Below, piece after piece: positions 36,437-48,868 of a DNA stretch of 64,000 bases (the first letter of the stretch is position 1; each line of letters starts with the position of its first letter). The notes under the pieces were generated by a model that saw only the letters and a program-made list of their open reading frames with translations, did not search any database and was not told where the DNA came from. A program made the position numbers and the translations under genes. Source of the stretch: Erythroxylum novogranatense (lineage: Eukaryota; Streptophyta; Magnoliopsida; Malpighiales; Erythroxylaceae); the NCBI GenBank assembly GCA_029891385.1, contig CM057228.1:62192523-62256522 (forward strand). The letters are read 5' to 3'.

Positions 36437-39434
36437 TGTTGGACCCCGTCTCCGAAGCCCAACATTCGGACCCATCCAGCGTAGAAGACCCACAACCGAA
36501 CACATATGCTAATCACAAATATGGAAAATTTTCACTTTATAAAAATTTGGGGTTAGCTCTTGATAAAAAATGATCCCTCAGATCTCACGATTTCAACGCA
36601 ACTGGAATCGCTCAATTCGGGTTAGGAATGAAGATGTTATGGTTAAAACACTATCTCGAAGAAAACAATCAAAACTGAGCATTACCGACTTCGGGTAAGC
36701 ATTTGAAAATCTTAAAGGCTTAACCGCTGATCGGTCTCTTCATAAAACTTGTAGGTTTATGCCTCTAGTTTAATTTAAAACAAGAATCGCTTTGATCGAA
36801 GCTCTATAGCTCAAGATATTTTAAAAATTATGAAGCATAGTCAGCCCTTATCAACTGATCGCCATGCTTCGTTTCAAACCACCATTTTCAATTTGAAAGA
36901 AAATCTGATAAGTCCAGTGTAGAAAGGTAGAAAAATCTTTTAGAAATCCAATGCTTCGAGAATGAGGTCGATCGGAGGTTTGTGCAAAAGTTATGGCCAA
37001 AAGAAGGAAGAGGGTCGTAAGACAAAAATGACGATAAAATGAGACGAAGATGACGTCATCCTTAAGAAAAAATCGACGGAGATGATGTCATCCTCAAGAA
37101 AAAAATCTGATGGAGATGAAAAGAACATCGTCTGATTTTTGCTACAAGAATATCGTCTGGTTTTGCTCTGAGGCATCGTCTGGTTTTGCTACTGATGCAT
37201 CGTCGGTTTTTGCATTCAGCATCGTCTCGGTTTTGCTCTGATGCATCGTCTAGTTTTTGCTACAGTGCATCGTCTGGTTTTTTGCTACAGTACAGCTCCA
37301 CTTGCAAAGGTCATAACTTTCCATTCCGAACTCCAAATTTAACAAAATTGGTGTCTATTTCATAGAGAAAAGAAAGATCTACATTTTTCATGATGATCAC
37401 TGACCCAAATTCCAACTCTATAAGTGGTCAAAAATAGTCACAAAGGTTATGTCTAAAAATCATCATTTGACAAAGACCTACATTTAATTCTAACCACTCA
37501 CACCTACCATTTTAATCCCTCATAAATAGCTTATAAACATTTTAGAAGAACCCTACAGCTCTTTATCACTCTCAAGGAGTCATAAAGCTCCCATACAATC
37601 CTCTAACAACACGAAATATCGAAAATGCAACATACCGAATTTACAAAACTTTTACAACTCCTAACCTTGAAATTTTCCAGAAGCTCTTTCAAGGCAAAAC
37701 CCAGCAGACACCCAACAGAAATCTCCAAACTTAAAAGAATGGTACACATGCTTCACACATAGGTCACAAATCAACAAAAACATATAATGAAGAGAGTACT
37801 AGAGCTCTCATTCTCTTTTCCAATCATAAGAAAGATTCATGCATAGCTTTGGTTACATATTGGCATATTCATCAAAATCAAGTACAAAACACAAAAGATG
37901 AGATGCTCAATGATCAATATGCTTACAAAGCTATTCCAAAAGATAGTTATTAACTTAATACAAAAGTTCCTAAGTTCTTGAGTGATGTCGATGCCTTGCA
38001 AGGTTCAACTCTCAACTTGAATTTTTACCGAGGAGGAGAATGGGGTGAGCTAACACGGCTCGCTGGCTAACAAATTTATAGCCATCACATAATGAGCACA
38101 CACACACAATTAATAATCCAAAGCATTAGCAATTTACATAATAGGTTGAAAACTCAACTTTATCACCTAACTCACAATTTACTCAACTCATCACACAAGG
38201 CATAACATAGAATCATCTTGCAACTAACACCCATCTTATGCATCATAAACACTTATAAATGATGAAATGCACACAATTGGCTCGAGAGTTCCATAGACAC
38301 GACGGAAACCGAAGTTTACCGTAATCACGACGAGTCCATTTTTTGGGATCTCGTAAGCTAAAGCAGCAAATGGAGAAGGCTAATGGGGTCAGCGTGCACG
38401 TGACTTCACAAAGGGGTTCTCTCTCGCCCAAACACAATCAATATGCTCACATATCAAAACACAAGATTCACATTTTACGCTTATCGCACTCTTTCAAAGC
38501 ATCAAAGTTCCATTCTTTCCTCTCAAAACACAAAATTTCATTTTCAATATGCACATAGTATAACAAGATAGCACACATAGGGCTTTGCCCATTACACAAT
38601 AACTATAAAGATGTTACCCACCTATCGTCGGAAATCCGGATTCACGATTGCTCTTCCTCTCTCTCTTGAGTGAGGTTTCCTTGGTTTCCTTCAATAAAAC
38701 ACATTTCGAAACTCATTGGAAAAGTCGAAACATTCAAGAATCGATAAATTGATAACAAAGTCTTAAACCTAACCTACCCATAGCCCATTTAAGCTAAAAC
38801 AACCAACCCTAGCTTCGGAATCACAAAACCACTCATCTCTTCTTTCTTTCTTCATTCCTACACAAACCCTAACCTTCATTTCATCCCATTTCTTGAATCT
38901 AACTCAAAGGAAGATAGATACTTACCTTAAGCTCTTGATTTCTCTTCTTTTTCTCCTTCTTTATTCTTCTCCACAAGCCTCCCACGATTTTCTCTCTTCC
39001 TTTCTTCCTTGGCTAGCTCACGTTTTCCTTCTCTTCTCCTCTCCTTTGGATTCTACGACACTCTCTTCTCCTCCTCTTCCTTTAACTCTTCTTTAATTCC
39101 TTTAATTCATCCTACACCAAAACTACATAGTTTTGGCTTTCCCCTACATAAAGGCTTTTGGGCCTCCACCTCCCAAGGCCTACTTCCACCAAACTCACTT
39201 ATTATTAATCCTCCTTCTACTTAATCCATTTACCTAAGCCCATACTTTCCAATATTAAGCCCAAGCTTTCATTTAATTTCTAACTTCTAATTTCCAAGCC
39301 CAACATAAAAATATTTACATAAACACATAATTAAATCAATTAAGACAAAATAAAATAATTAACGAATAAATCCATAAATAAATAATTAATTAATTCAAAT
39401 AAAATAAAATAAAAAAAAATTTCGGGGCCCAACA
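36437..39434 (-). mobile_element. Element B, 5' LTR
   Basis: Same edges as the 3' LTR (TGTTGGACCCC to GGGCCCAACA) and collinear with it throughout. It is 2998 bp against 2956 bp. Differences are mostly one to three base indels, many in CAG or CTG contexts, rather than C-to-T changes. It begins next to the primer site, which identifies it as the 5' LTR of a minus-strand element. Confidence 0.95.
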
Positions 39435-39439
39435 AGAAG
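39435..39439. repeat. Target site duplication AGAAG of element B, right copy
   Basis: Exact partner of 28652-28656; removing 28657-39439 restores the gag of A. Confidence 0.93.
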
Positions 39440-39944
39440 TCCTTCCATGCCAACACTAGTGGTCTCATCTGGCTCCTTGGCACACTCTCCTACCAATGCA
39501 GAGCATCCCCTGAAGTAGGCTAGCAGCATACACAACTTTCTCATCATCCTCGCAATCCATCTGATCCAGTATCCTCTTAGTCTTCCTTAACCAAGTCTCA
39601 GCTTCTTTTGGGTCTATCATCCCATAGAAGTCCACTGCCCTGTACTCCCTGAGCTTGTCAAACTGTTTCCCCTTCTTGACTGGGATCGAAACAGAGGATT
39701 GCGACATCTGGCCTATAGCTTGAGCAAAGGCCTGAGCAAATGCCTGAAACATCCTCGGATCCAATGAAGCAGGCACCTGCTCTTGTGGAAGAGGAGACTC
39801 CTGGGATTATGATCGAATACCTTGCTCTACCGAAGCCTCAGCATTCCCTGGGGCTATAGACTCATCAGTACTCTCCTCCCTTGGTGGAGAGTCAAGTGTA
39901 ATTGATCCTTGCAATACTCCTCATGTCCTTCTACGAGGTGACAT
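39440..39944 (-). pseudogene. Element A gag, N-terminal part
   Basis: The probable start codon is the complement of 39942-39944 (MSPRRRT). After stops the frame 39465-39776 reads PASLDPRMFQAFAQAFAQAI, then FDKLREYRAVDFYGMIDPKE and AETWLRKTKRILDQMDCEDD. This is the start of the chromovirus gag (retrotransposon gag domain). A frameshift near 39500 precedes the B insertion; the gene resumes at 28651. The region 39945-40119 is the leader. Confidence 0.85.
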
Positions 39945-40120
39945 CTTACTCCTTCAATGCAACCATTAAATATTAGCTTACATTTCATTTTATTCTTAAT
40001 TTCTACATGTATGCATGACATGAATGTCACTTAATGCAATTCAATCAATTTACAAAGCAACCCGTTACCACATATCATAACACTTCATCCTATTTTGCAT
40101 TCTAAGCCTAGGAAAAACCT

Positions 40121-40134
40121 AAGCTTTGATACCA
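40121..40134 (-). other. Primer binding site, tRNA-iMet (element A)
   Basis: On the minus strand TGGTATCAAAGCTT follows the 5' LTR by five bases; it matches the family TGGTATCAGAGC except at one position. Confidence 0.85.
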
Positions 40135-40139
40135 AACAA

Positions 40140-40742
40140 TGCTGGACTCCGTTTCTGGAGCTCGACATTCGGAATCAACTCAAAAGAATACAAAAGACAT
40201 AAGGAATGGAAAGACAGAAGAAAGTAAAGGCAGAAGATACGAAACACGGAAGATGCAAAAGGTAGAAGGAGCAGAAAGACAGAAGAAACAAAAGGCAGAA
40301 GATACGAAACACAGAAGATACAAAAGACAGAAGAAACAAAAGGCAGAAGATACGAAGCACAGAAGATACAAAAGGCAGAATGAGCATAAAGACAGAAGAA
40401 ACAAAAGGCAGAAGATACGAAACACAGAAGATACAAAAGACAGAAGAAGTGGAAAGACAGAAGAAACAAAAGGTAGAAGATACGAAACATAGAAGATACA
40501 AAAGACAGAAGAAGCGGAAAGACAGAAGAAACAAAAGGCAGAAGATACGAAACACAAAAGATATAAAAGGCAGAAGGAGCAGAAAGACAAAAGAAACAAA
40601 AGGCATAAGATACAAAACACAGAAGATACAAAAGGAAGAAGGAGCAGAAAGACAGAAGAAGACACGTCAGCAAAACACAGAAGAAGACACGTCAGCAAAA
40701 CACAGAAGGAGACACGTCAACAAAACACAGAAGAAGTGAAAC
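40140..40742 (-). mobile_element. Element A, 5' LTR, piece 1 (to the C insertion)
   Basis: It starts TGCTGGACTCC beside the primer site and is collinear with 21357-22065, including the 65 bp minisatellite (40190-40740). It is cut at GAAAC by the start of element C; the LTR resumes at 49863. Confidence 0.93.
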
Positions 40743-43700
40743 TGTAACAACACATCTTATGCTCATGCATTATATAAGGTGTACATGTACATGAATAGTA
40801 AATTTTGCACAGGAAAATGATTGTACATGCATTCATGACATGTTTGGTATATTTTGGTCATATATGTGATTATTATAAAAAAAATGTGATTTTTGGTGTT
40901 TGGAAAATTGATTAGAGAGGTTCATTGAGGTTTTAAAAGTGTTAGTGAATTTTAGTGAAATTTTTGTGAAATTTCAGGGTATTTTTTCGAACTATGAAAA
41001 ATGCCAAGTGGCAGACTGATTATTTCTCGATAGTAAAAATTACTGTCCAATGGCACTAAAAATTTAGATACATGACTTTAGGATTTATTGAAGTGAGCCA
41101 TTGAAAATTGGGAGATGATTTGTGTAGAAATTGGACTTAGGTTTTGAAAATTGAATTTGTGGAGCCAAACATGGTCTTAACTCCACTAGCATTATTTTAA
41201 TTCAACACTTTCCCCTTTTTGCTTTATCCTTTCACGATGGTTCTTCTTTAATAGGTCATTTGTGTTTTAAATGAGAGTTTCTCCTTAATATACGTAGCCT
41301 CCCTCTTCTTTCTTCTTTGTTGGGTTTCTTCTTCTTGTTAATGGTTACCAACCTCTAACTACACAAAAGCTCTCATATCCTACTTATTTTCTCTTCTTTT
41401 GTTTACAAAAAACACAAACCTAAGCTTTTCCCCTTAAGAAGATGATGGTTATGTGTGGTAGGGAAAGTTAGGAGGATTGTGGGACTTTGAAGTTAGAAGT
41501 TTTGGAAGCTTGTTTAGGTAAGAATTGTGTTTTATGTCATGAATTACTAGTTAAATGCATTATTTATGATGTTATTTAAATTTAATTGCATGGAAATTGA
41601 GGTTGGAGTATATGGGTGCGTGTGTGTGAATTTCTTGCCTAGATGAATGATAAATGATGTAGAATTGGATGAATGTATATTAGAAATATTTTGGAAGTGA
41701 AAGTAGGTGTAGAAGAGTGTAGGAAATGTATGGATGTTTGAATATGTGTAACTGCCATTTTATGGCTAATTGTTTAAGTGAAGGTCTTGATGAAATTGTG
41801 GGTGATTTATTGACTAAATTGGATGCTTATTGGTGTAGAAATGGTATTGGAATGATAGGATTTGAGTTAGGTGAAAAAGCTGGAAAATTGAATTTGTACA
41901 TGTTTTAATGTTATTGCCATAACTTTTTATGTGGTTATGCAATTGTGATGAGGATTGGCTTGACTTAAACTTGAGGGGTTTGGCTACATTTTTTGTACAT
42001 ACATTTTTATGTGGCTACATTTCTTGGCTTGAAGAGTTTGAAATTTTAACTTGAAAGTGGTAATGTGTATAGGGATGAATAGTGTCATTTTAGTGACACT
42101 AACTTTGGAATTTTGATCTGAAACTTTAGGAATTTTTATAGATTGTTTGAGGCTGATTTTGCTAAGTTGGTCTCATGAAAGTTGTAGCTATTCTTGATAG
42201 CTTTCTATCGCTATGAAATGTGTTATTTTTCGACATTGGAGTTGGTAGTTATAAGTGCTTGAACTTTGCTTATGGTTTAGGTGATGTTTAATAATATGAT
42301 AATAGGGCAGCAACAATCATGTAGGAAATTGACCTCGTTAGAGGTAAAAATTGCTTATAAGTGCTTCATTAGAATTTTAGAATGTGTTCTAAGCTTTCCA
42401 TTGATATAAAGTATGGAATTTTTGACTAAGGGGATAAGAAGTTATGATTTTTAGAAGATTGTGGTACTGTTAGGATGACATGTGCAGGGCAGAAACTTTG
42501 ATTGAAAATTTGTCCTAGTTAGAGGTAGAATTGACTTCTAAGTTCTTTATGAGATGTGTAGAATTTGTTATGATCTTTTCATTGATATAAAGCATGGAAT
42601 TTTTGGACAATTGGATAGGAAGTTATGATTTATAGAAATTGGGATACTGTTTTGGATAACACTTATTTGGTAGTAACTTTGATTGGGATTTTGACTCCTT
42701 TAGAGTTGTAATTTGTCTGTGAGTCCTTCATGAAACTTGTAGGGCTTTCTGTGATCTTTCTAATAATACCTAATTTGTCAAGTTTGGACACTTGTGTGAA
42801 TAGTTATGCATGTTGGAAGAAGAGAGGAGATAAGTGAGAATTTAAAAAAAATAGTAAAAGGGGTCCTCGCAGCGTCGCGAGTGCGACGCGTCGCCCTCGT
42901 GAGCCGTCGGGCCAGCCCAGCCCAACCCGAACCCTCTTCCATTCTTTTGTGTATAACCTTTTCATCCGACCTCCGATTGATCTGATTTTCTAGGCATCGG
43001 ATTCGTAAGACATTTATCTACCTCTCCATGGAAATTAGTGAAATTTTTTTAGATTAAATTGGAAATGAGGGATTAAATCGGATCGATTGTTTATTTTTTT
43101 GGACCATATTTTGGCAATATCCGGACCTACAAAGATCCGAATTGAGTAATTTTGATGTCTATGGATTCCTAAAGCATAGAGGAATTTTTATAAAAAAGAG
43201 AGGTTGCCTAGGTTAACCTATGTGGACTGTCTCATTAATCGGGAGCAGTAGATCTGAAAGTGTAATTTGAGAAAATTGAAATAAGTAGAAATTGCGAGTG
43301 TAAGGTTTTTAATGTGACTTAACCCTAGGAATTAATGAGTTTGGATATGGGAGCGATTTTTTAGATGCAATGTGTGGAATAATATCGGGATTGTTATGAA
43401 CATGCATCATACATATATGTGCATAAATCAATGATTATAATTTGTGCAAAATTATTAATGTGTGTGCAACGTATTGCATAAATGGGTTGTACAGGTTAAA
43501 AGTCCGCAGTCAGGCGTTTCCAGAATTTGGAAGCAAATGTTAATCTAAAGTGTACTATGAGTAGACCGAGATGGTCTCATTTCACCTTTTGTTATGTTTT
43601 GTTTTGTTTTGTATAAATTGATTGTTGGATGTGATTAATTATATTGGGTTCCAGACAGGAAGTCCGATGATTGTGATACTGAGCTATGTTATAGAAGTGC

Positions 43701-44899
43701 TACTTGTATGTGAATTTGAGACCTACGTGCCTATGATATGATTACTTGTGACATATGTGTTGATTGTGATATGCATACTGATTGATTGTGGCATATGTGT
43801 TTCATACATGAATTTATAATCAGATAATAGCAGTTGTGACCGGAGCAGCCACCAATTAGAGCTTTAAGCTCAACGAGTGTATTTGAGCCTTGAGCTCAAC
43901 AGTGATTTAGAGCCTCAGACTTAATATTTAATGGGCCCTATATGGGACAGTTCAGGCGCTCAGTCACAACACCGTTATAATTGGAAACGTGTCACATGAG
44001 TATTTTATATGTATTTGATGAAATATGTTTGAGTGAGTGAAAGGCAAAATGCCTTATGTTTATGTGAAATAAATGTATTCTGAATGTGCACCGTATGATT
44101 GATTCATTTTAATTCCTAAGTGTATGACAGTTAATGGCTGTTGTGACCAGATTCGCCACTGATCAGAGCTTTAAGTTCAACGAGTGAAAATGAGCTTCGA
44201 GTTCAAAAGTGATTCAGAGCCTCAGGCTCAATATTTAATAAGCCCTGTATCCTCCAAATGGATAAGGGACAGTTATTAATGAGCCCTACATGGGACAATT
44301 TAGGCACTCGGTCACAACAAAATAATAAATAAAAAGTGAATCTCATATGCAATGCATATGCATGATATGAATGATTAAGTGTAACGAATTATGAATAATG
44401 CGAATGTGCAATACTGTAAATGTGTGAATGTGCAATACTGTGAAATAAAGTGAAAGGTGTGAATATTGTGTTGTGTGACTAGGTGAACCATTGATGATGG
44501 TCACTCACTGAGTTTGCAAAACTCACCCAAAATTTGCAATTATTTTTTAGGACTCAGAAGAATACCCCGTTAGGCAACAGGTATATAGCAATTGCATGTG
44601 AGTGAAAGAAAAGGTCGGAATCAGTTCGCGTCTGCATTAGTGTCTTCTTATTTTTGTATAAAATTGTGTATTCTGAATTTTGTATAAATGACTAATTGAT
44701 TTGTATTTATGAGAGGGCTCAAGTGGTCATGGAAATTATTGTTCACTTATGTGATAATTGTCAACCTCATAGTGTGTGTGTTTAAAAAAAATTATGCTGA
44801 GTTTTTGACCAAGTAATGTAGCACGCCACCCTCGCGGGGCACGGACTCGGATATCACCATCGATGTCGGGTTCATGTCATGCGGGAATAGGGTGTTACA
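40743..44899 (+). mobile_element. Element C, 5' LTR (same family as the solo LTR)
   Basis: Edges are TGTAACAACAC and GGTGTTACA, followed by a tRNA-iMet-type primer site. The solo LTR at 10041-14363 is a relative in the opposite orientation. Compared with the 3' LTR of C, about 60 bp are missing just after TGTAACA. The gap is bounded by the repeated word AACA, which suggests a microhomology deletion. It contains four LTR modules (42130-42820), a CpG palindrome (42872-42889), a conserved block (42950-43010) and GAGC(T/C)-type hairpins (43850-44290). No coding capacity is credited. Confidence 0.9.
42130..42820 (+). repeat. Four LTR modules in C, spacing 170-193 bp
   Basis: Anchor words ATGAAATGTG (42213), ATAAAGTATG (42406), ATAAAGCATG (42597) and ATACCTAATTTG (42767) mark four units. 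Each unit has 'GAARTTGTAG' upstream, a 'GCTTTC.(A/T)T' word before the anchor and 'AGTTATG(A/C)' after it. Confidence 0.7.
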
Positions 44900-44904
44900 T
44901 TTAT

Positions 44905-44918
44905 GTGATATCAGAGCT
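44905..44918 (+). other. Primer binding site, tRNA-iMet type (element C)
   Basis: TGATATCAGAGCTC follows the LTR; it differs from TGGTATCAGAGC at one base. Confidence 0.8.
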
Positions 44919-47900
44919 CAGAAGTACGAGCTTATATGGGCATTTTCTGAAACATGGCTCAAGTTACATGCATTTAAGTCATGACATAACAGATAGTGGC
45001 AACTGATCCCTAGTTTGAGTCGCATGAGTATAAGTCACACGCATGAGCATGTGTTAAGTGTTTAAGTGTGAGAAAAGTGATGATATGTTAGAATGTGAGC
45101 CAATGAAGGTTTATGGACAATTAGGAATGGGAAAAGAAAAAAATGGATAATGATATTCATATTGTACTGTGGTTATAAATCCTCGAATGTGATATGAATG
45201 TGAATACATTGGCATGGGTTGATTAAGGAAAGAAGTGATATCAAAATTAATAATGAGACTTAAAGTGTATAAACTGAGTTGAAAGAAAACAAAATTTGCT
45301 ATAGCCTGGAGAGGTCAAATTTGGACATGAAATAAATGTTGGTTAAATAGGTATCTATGATTCTGAATTGGAAATGAGAAAAAGTATATGGTTCGACAAG
45401 GTAGATAAAGATTCACTACATTTGTGTTTGTGTGTGTATTATGGAATATGATATCGATATTGTACCATAATGTTCTACTTGCGAATGTGCTAGGGAAGTG
45501 AAGATATTGTCAAGATTGTGTTAAAAAAATTATATATAATAAAAGAGTTATAAATGACTTTACAAGTGATGAAAAGTGATGAATGATGTGTAGTGTGGCG
45601 AAGGTTAGGAATGCGCCTAAGTTGGATTTTATGTATGCACGTGATTAAGAAAAAGATGATAAAACAAAGGAAAAGAGTGAATGCACTCAAAATGATAGTT
45701 CAATTATTATGAAAGGATATTGCATTAGAAGAGATAAATGCTGGAAAACAGGAATAGAATCACTGTTAATACGTGTTTTAATGTGAGCAAGAAAGTGCAG
45801 GGCACGATATTGGCCTACAAAAATAGGTTTCTGTTATGATCATATGGTAAACCCCAGTCATGGGCAGGAACAAGGATAGAAATGTTATCTAGAGTCAATT
45901 GGAATGTAAATATCATTAATGAATGTTATTAATTGGAGACTTGACATAAATACATCTCTAGGTGAGATGTAAGGATTTTGGATGGTATATACTAGGGTGT
46001 TAGAGTAAAAGAAATTGCTTAATGCCTCATTGAGCGTCATTATACGAATTGAAGATCAAAATTTATTTTCTTAAGGTACTAAGGATGACTAATACGTAGT
46101 AATGGGAAATAATTGATTGACAAGGATTTATAAACAATATCGAGATTAGTACTAAGAAATCACTAAGATAGGGTCAGTAAGTTAGCTAATTCAATTTTTG
46201 ATCAATGAAGGAACAAATCTAAAATGAATAAATTGTGAGTCTAAAGTGAACGTTGGAGTTACATCCATAGCGAAATTCAAGCATAAGTGTTCGAAAAGAC
46301 TATTGGGGGTGGATACATTTTGTTGATGTAAGGTATCTAACTATATAAGTGGATTTTAAAATTCGAGGTGACTTTCTTGCTAATGTGAAGTGAACTTAGG
46401 TCAACATTATAGTATGTGTAAATATGTTGGGAACCACGAATCATATCTGATGAATGTATTACCAACACAGGAAGTTATGCAAAAAAATTGCAATGTGTGG
46501 AGAAATTGGTCTGAATAAGCGGACCTTGGAATAAGTCAATGCGAAATCAGAGGAACTATAAGGAATGGAGAAGATTATTCAAGAGAGATAAGTAAATAGG
46601 AAGATTGAAAATAACATGTGATAATACGACCTCACTGAGGAATTAGTTACTTAAGGAATTACGAGAACTAAACATAAGCACAATGAGTTTGGGGTTATAT
46701 CTATTGGAGTTAACAATACCCCGATAGGATTATGATATTGAAGGTGAAAGTGATCCAAGAAAAATTATATCAGTTAGTGACTATGATCATAAAGGTAAAG
46801 AGAATATATTGAATACTTGGGAAAAAATATGTAAGCCGTGTCAGTGATGAATGAAAGCAAAATAACTATAGTGTTAAGTATGCCATTCGGATTTGGAGAT
46901 TTTGCAATATATACAATAGAGGTCCCCATTCGCGATTAAGATGGAATTGGTTGCAATAGTATAAGTTGATTTTGTGTACCTAGGGATAATTATAGCCTCA
47001 TGAGCTAAATTTTGATACATGACTTGAAAACTGCTACAATAGTAATTGGTTTGAAACCTTGGAAACATGATGTGTAAAGAAAACATTTTGGATTTACATA
47101 TGAATAGACAGATGAGTAGAGATTGAGATAAGGATTGAATTGGAAAAGATTGAAAAAGATTGTGCAAATGAATATGTCCTAATAAAGCTAGTGTTGCAAT
47201 CAACTGCATCGAATAGAACATTCAATAGCAGAGTACCACATAAATGGATATTCAGGTTACTAAATCTAGTGCAATAAAGATTGTATAATGTCGAGTTAAA
47301 ATGAAGCAAAAAGGAAGTCTTATTCGCTATTGAAATGTAACATAAATGTTGCAAAAAGGGATTAGGAAAGCCCAAATTGAGGATATGAGGAATTATGATT
47401 GGATTAAAAAGTATGTGTACTACCTGATAAAGAGATGTCCTAGTAAGAGTACATCGAAAGAGCAAATGGCGGCTAAGAATATCGAATTGAGTGATGGCAT
47501 GTTTGAGTTACTAATCGTCTTAACTATCGGAAACAGGTATAAAGCTTATATGTATGGAGGACATCAGCATATGAGAGTAATGTATAGTGCAAATTAACTA
47601 CAGGCATAATAATCGTTATCCTGGTGATACCATTAGAATACTCTATGAAGCGTCAGCCGACAAAAAGAGTCGTTCACCCTGAGTAAAAGCCAGAACAAAT
47701 GTGGGATACCGTTAGTGAGTGAAATGAATGTGGAATCTGAATAAAGTGTTTTTTTAAGACGAATGAATTTCGGTGGATCACATCGAAGTTGTTAATATAT
47801 TGATAAAGATTTAGAAGTGAAGTGTACTAACACCGATGAGAAGTGAAACAGATGACTTGTCCTTGAGTATATCACCTTTGTCAAGGTGTAATTAGATGAG

Positions 47901-48279
47901 ATATAGAAGAAAAAAAATTATATATAAAATAGTCCATATAAAACTATAACGATAATGGGACTATAGATTTATGAGTTATTTTATGGTTATCGAAATTACA
48001 TAGTGTTATATGGATATGGTTAGTCTTGTTATGATCCGATATATGTGTTGTTGAGACTGGAAGTAAAAAGTTGAGTACTCTGAAACTCATCAAGGACATA
48101 ATTAAGAAAATGTGATATCTAAACAAAGGATTGAGAGACCTATTGAATTTATCAACTGTGAATTTATGGAAGAAAGCATTGAGTAGTAAAGTGATATAGG
48201 AAATGGAGGAGCGTATGAGATAAAAGTACCCCTACCTTATCCATAAATCAGAAATGAATTTCGAGGACAAAATTTTTTT

Positions 48280-48290
48280 AAGGGGGGGGA
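48280..48290 (+). other. Polypurine tract of element C
   Basis: AAGGGGGGGGA, then GAAT, directly before TGTAACATCCC. Confidence 0.88.
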
Positions 48291-48294
48291 GAAT

Positions 48295-48868
48295 TGTAAC
48301 ATCCCGTTTCCTTACAAAGGGTTGAACCCTAGAAATTGGTACATGTAAAAAAAAATAACATATCTCGTGCTCATGCATTATATAAGGTGTACATGCACAT
48401 GAATAGTAAATTTTGCACAGGAAAATAACTGTACATGCATTCCTGACATTTTTCGATATATTTTTGGTCATATATGTGATTATTATAAAAAATGTGATTT
48501 CTGGTGTTTGGAAAATTGAATGGAGAGGGTCATTGAGGTTTTAAAAGTGTTAGTGAATTTTAGTGAAATTTTTGTGAAATTTCGGGATACTTTTCCTGAC
48601 TAGAAAAAAAGTCAAGTGGTAGATTGATTGTTTCCCGAAAGTAGAAACTATTGTCCAATGGCACTGAAAATTTAGATACATGACTTTAGGATTTATTTAA
48701 GTGAGCCATTGAAAATTGGGAGATGATTTTTGTAGAAATTGGACTTAGGTTTTGAAAATTGAATTTGTGGAGCCAAACATGGTCTTAACTCCACTAGCAT
48801 TATTTTAATTCAACACTTTCCCCTTTTTGCTTTATCCTTTCACGATGGTTCTTCTTTAATAGGTCATT
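48295..48868 (+). mobile_element. Element C, 3' LTR, first 574 bp only
   Basis: It starts TGTAACATCCCG at the polypurine tract and is collinear with the 5' LTR up to 'aggtcatt' (41265 in the 5' LTR). There it switches without a gap into the 5S-TRIM. The remaining 3.6 kb of this LTR is absent on the far side of the TRIM. Confidence 0.88.

Larger units (their letters stand above)
44900..48294 (+). pseudogene. Element C internal region with a heavily decayed chromovirus pol
   Basis: There is no long frame, but pol landmarks appear in the right order. ITIVLSMPFGF near 46861-46893 corresponds to '[10 protein letters not shown]' of the RT. YLIKRCPSKSTSKEQMAA near 47420-47475 is compatible with the 'YV..CL.CQQVKAEHQ.PAG' zinc-binding region of integrase. 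48208-48275 reads MR, stop, KYPYLIHKSEMNFEDKIF, which is the standard end of the family ('AMREKYPYLF...NFEDEILL' in B). The first part (gag, protease) is not recognisable. So C is an old autonomous element gone dead, not a designed non-coding one. Confidence 0.7.

Noticed and set aside
46874..47465. Two overlapping minus-strand ORFs of 115 and 123 codons within element C
   Set aside because: They run antisense to recognisable pol traces of C and contain no motif.
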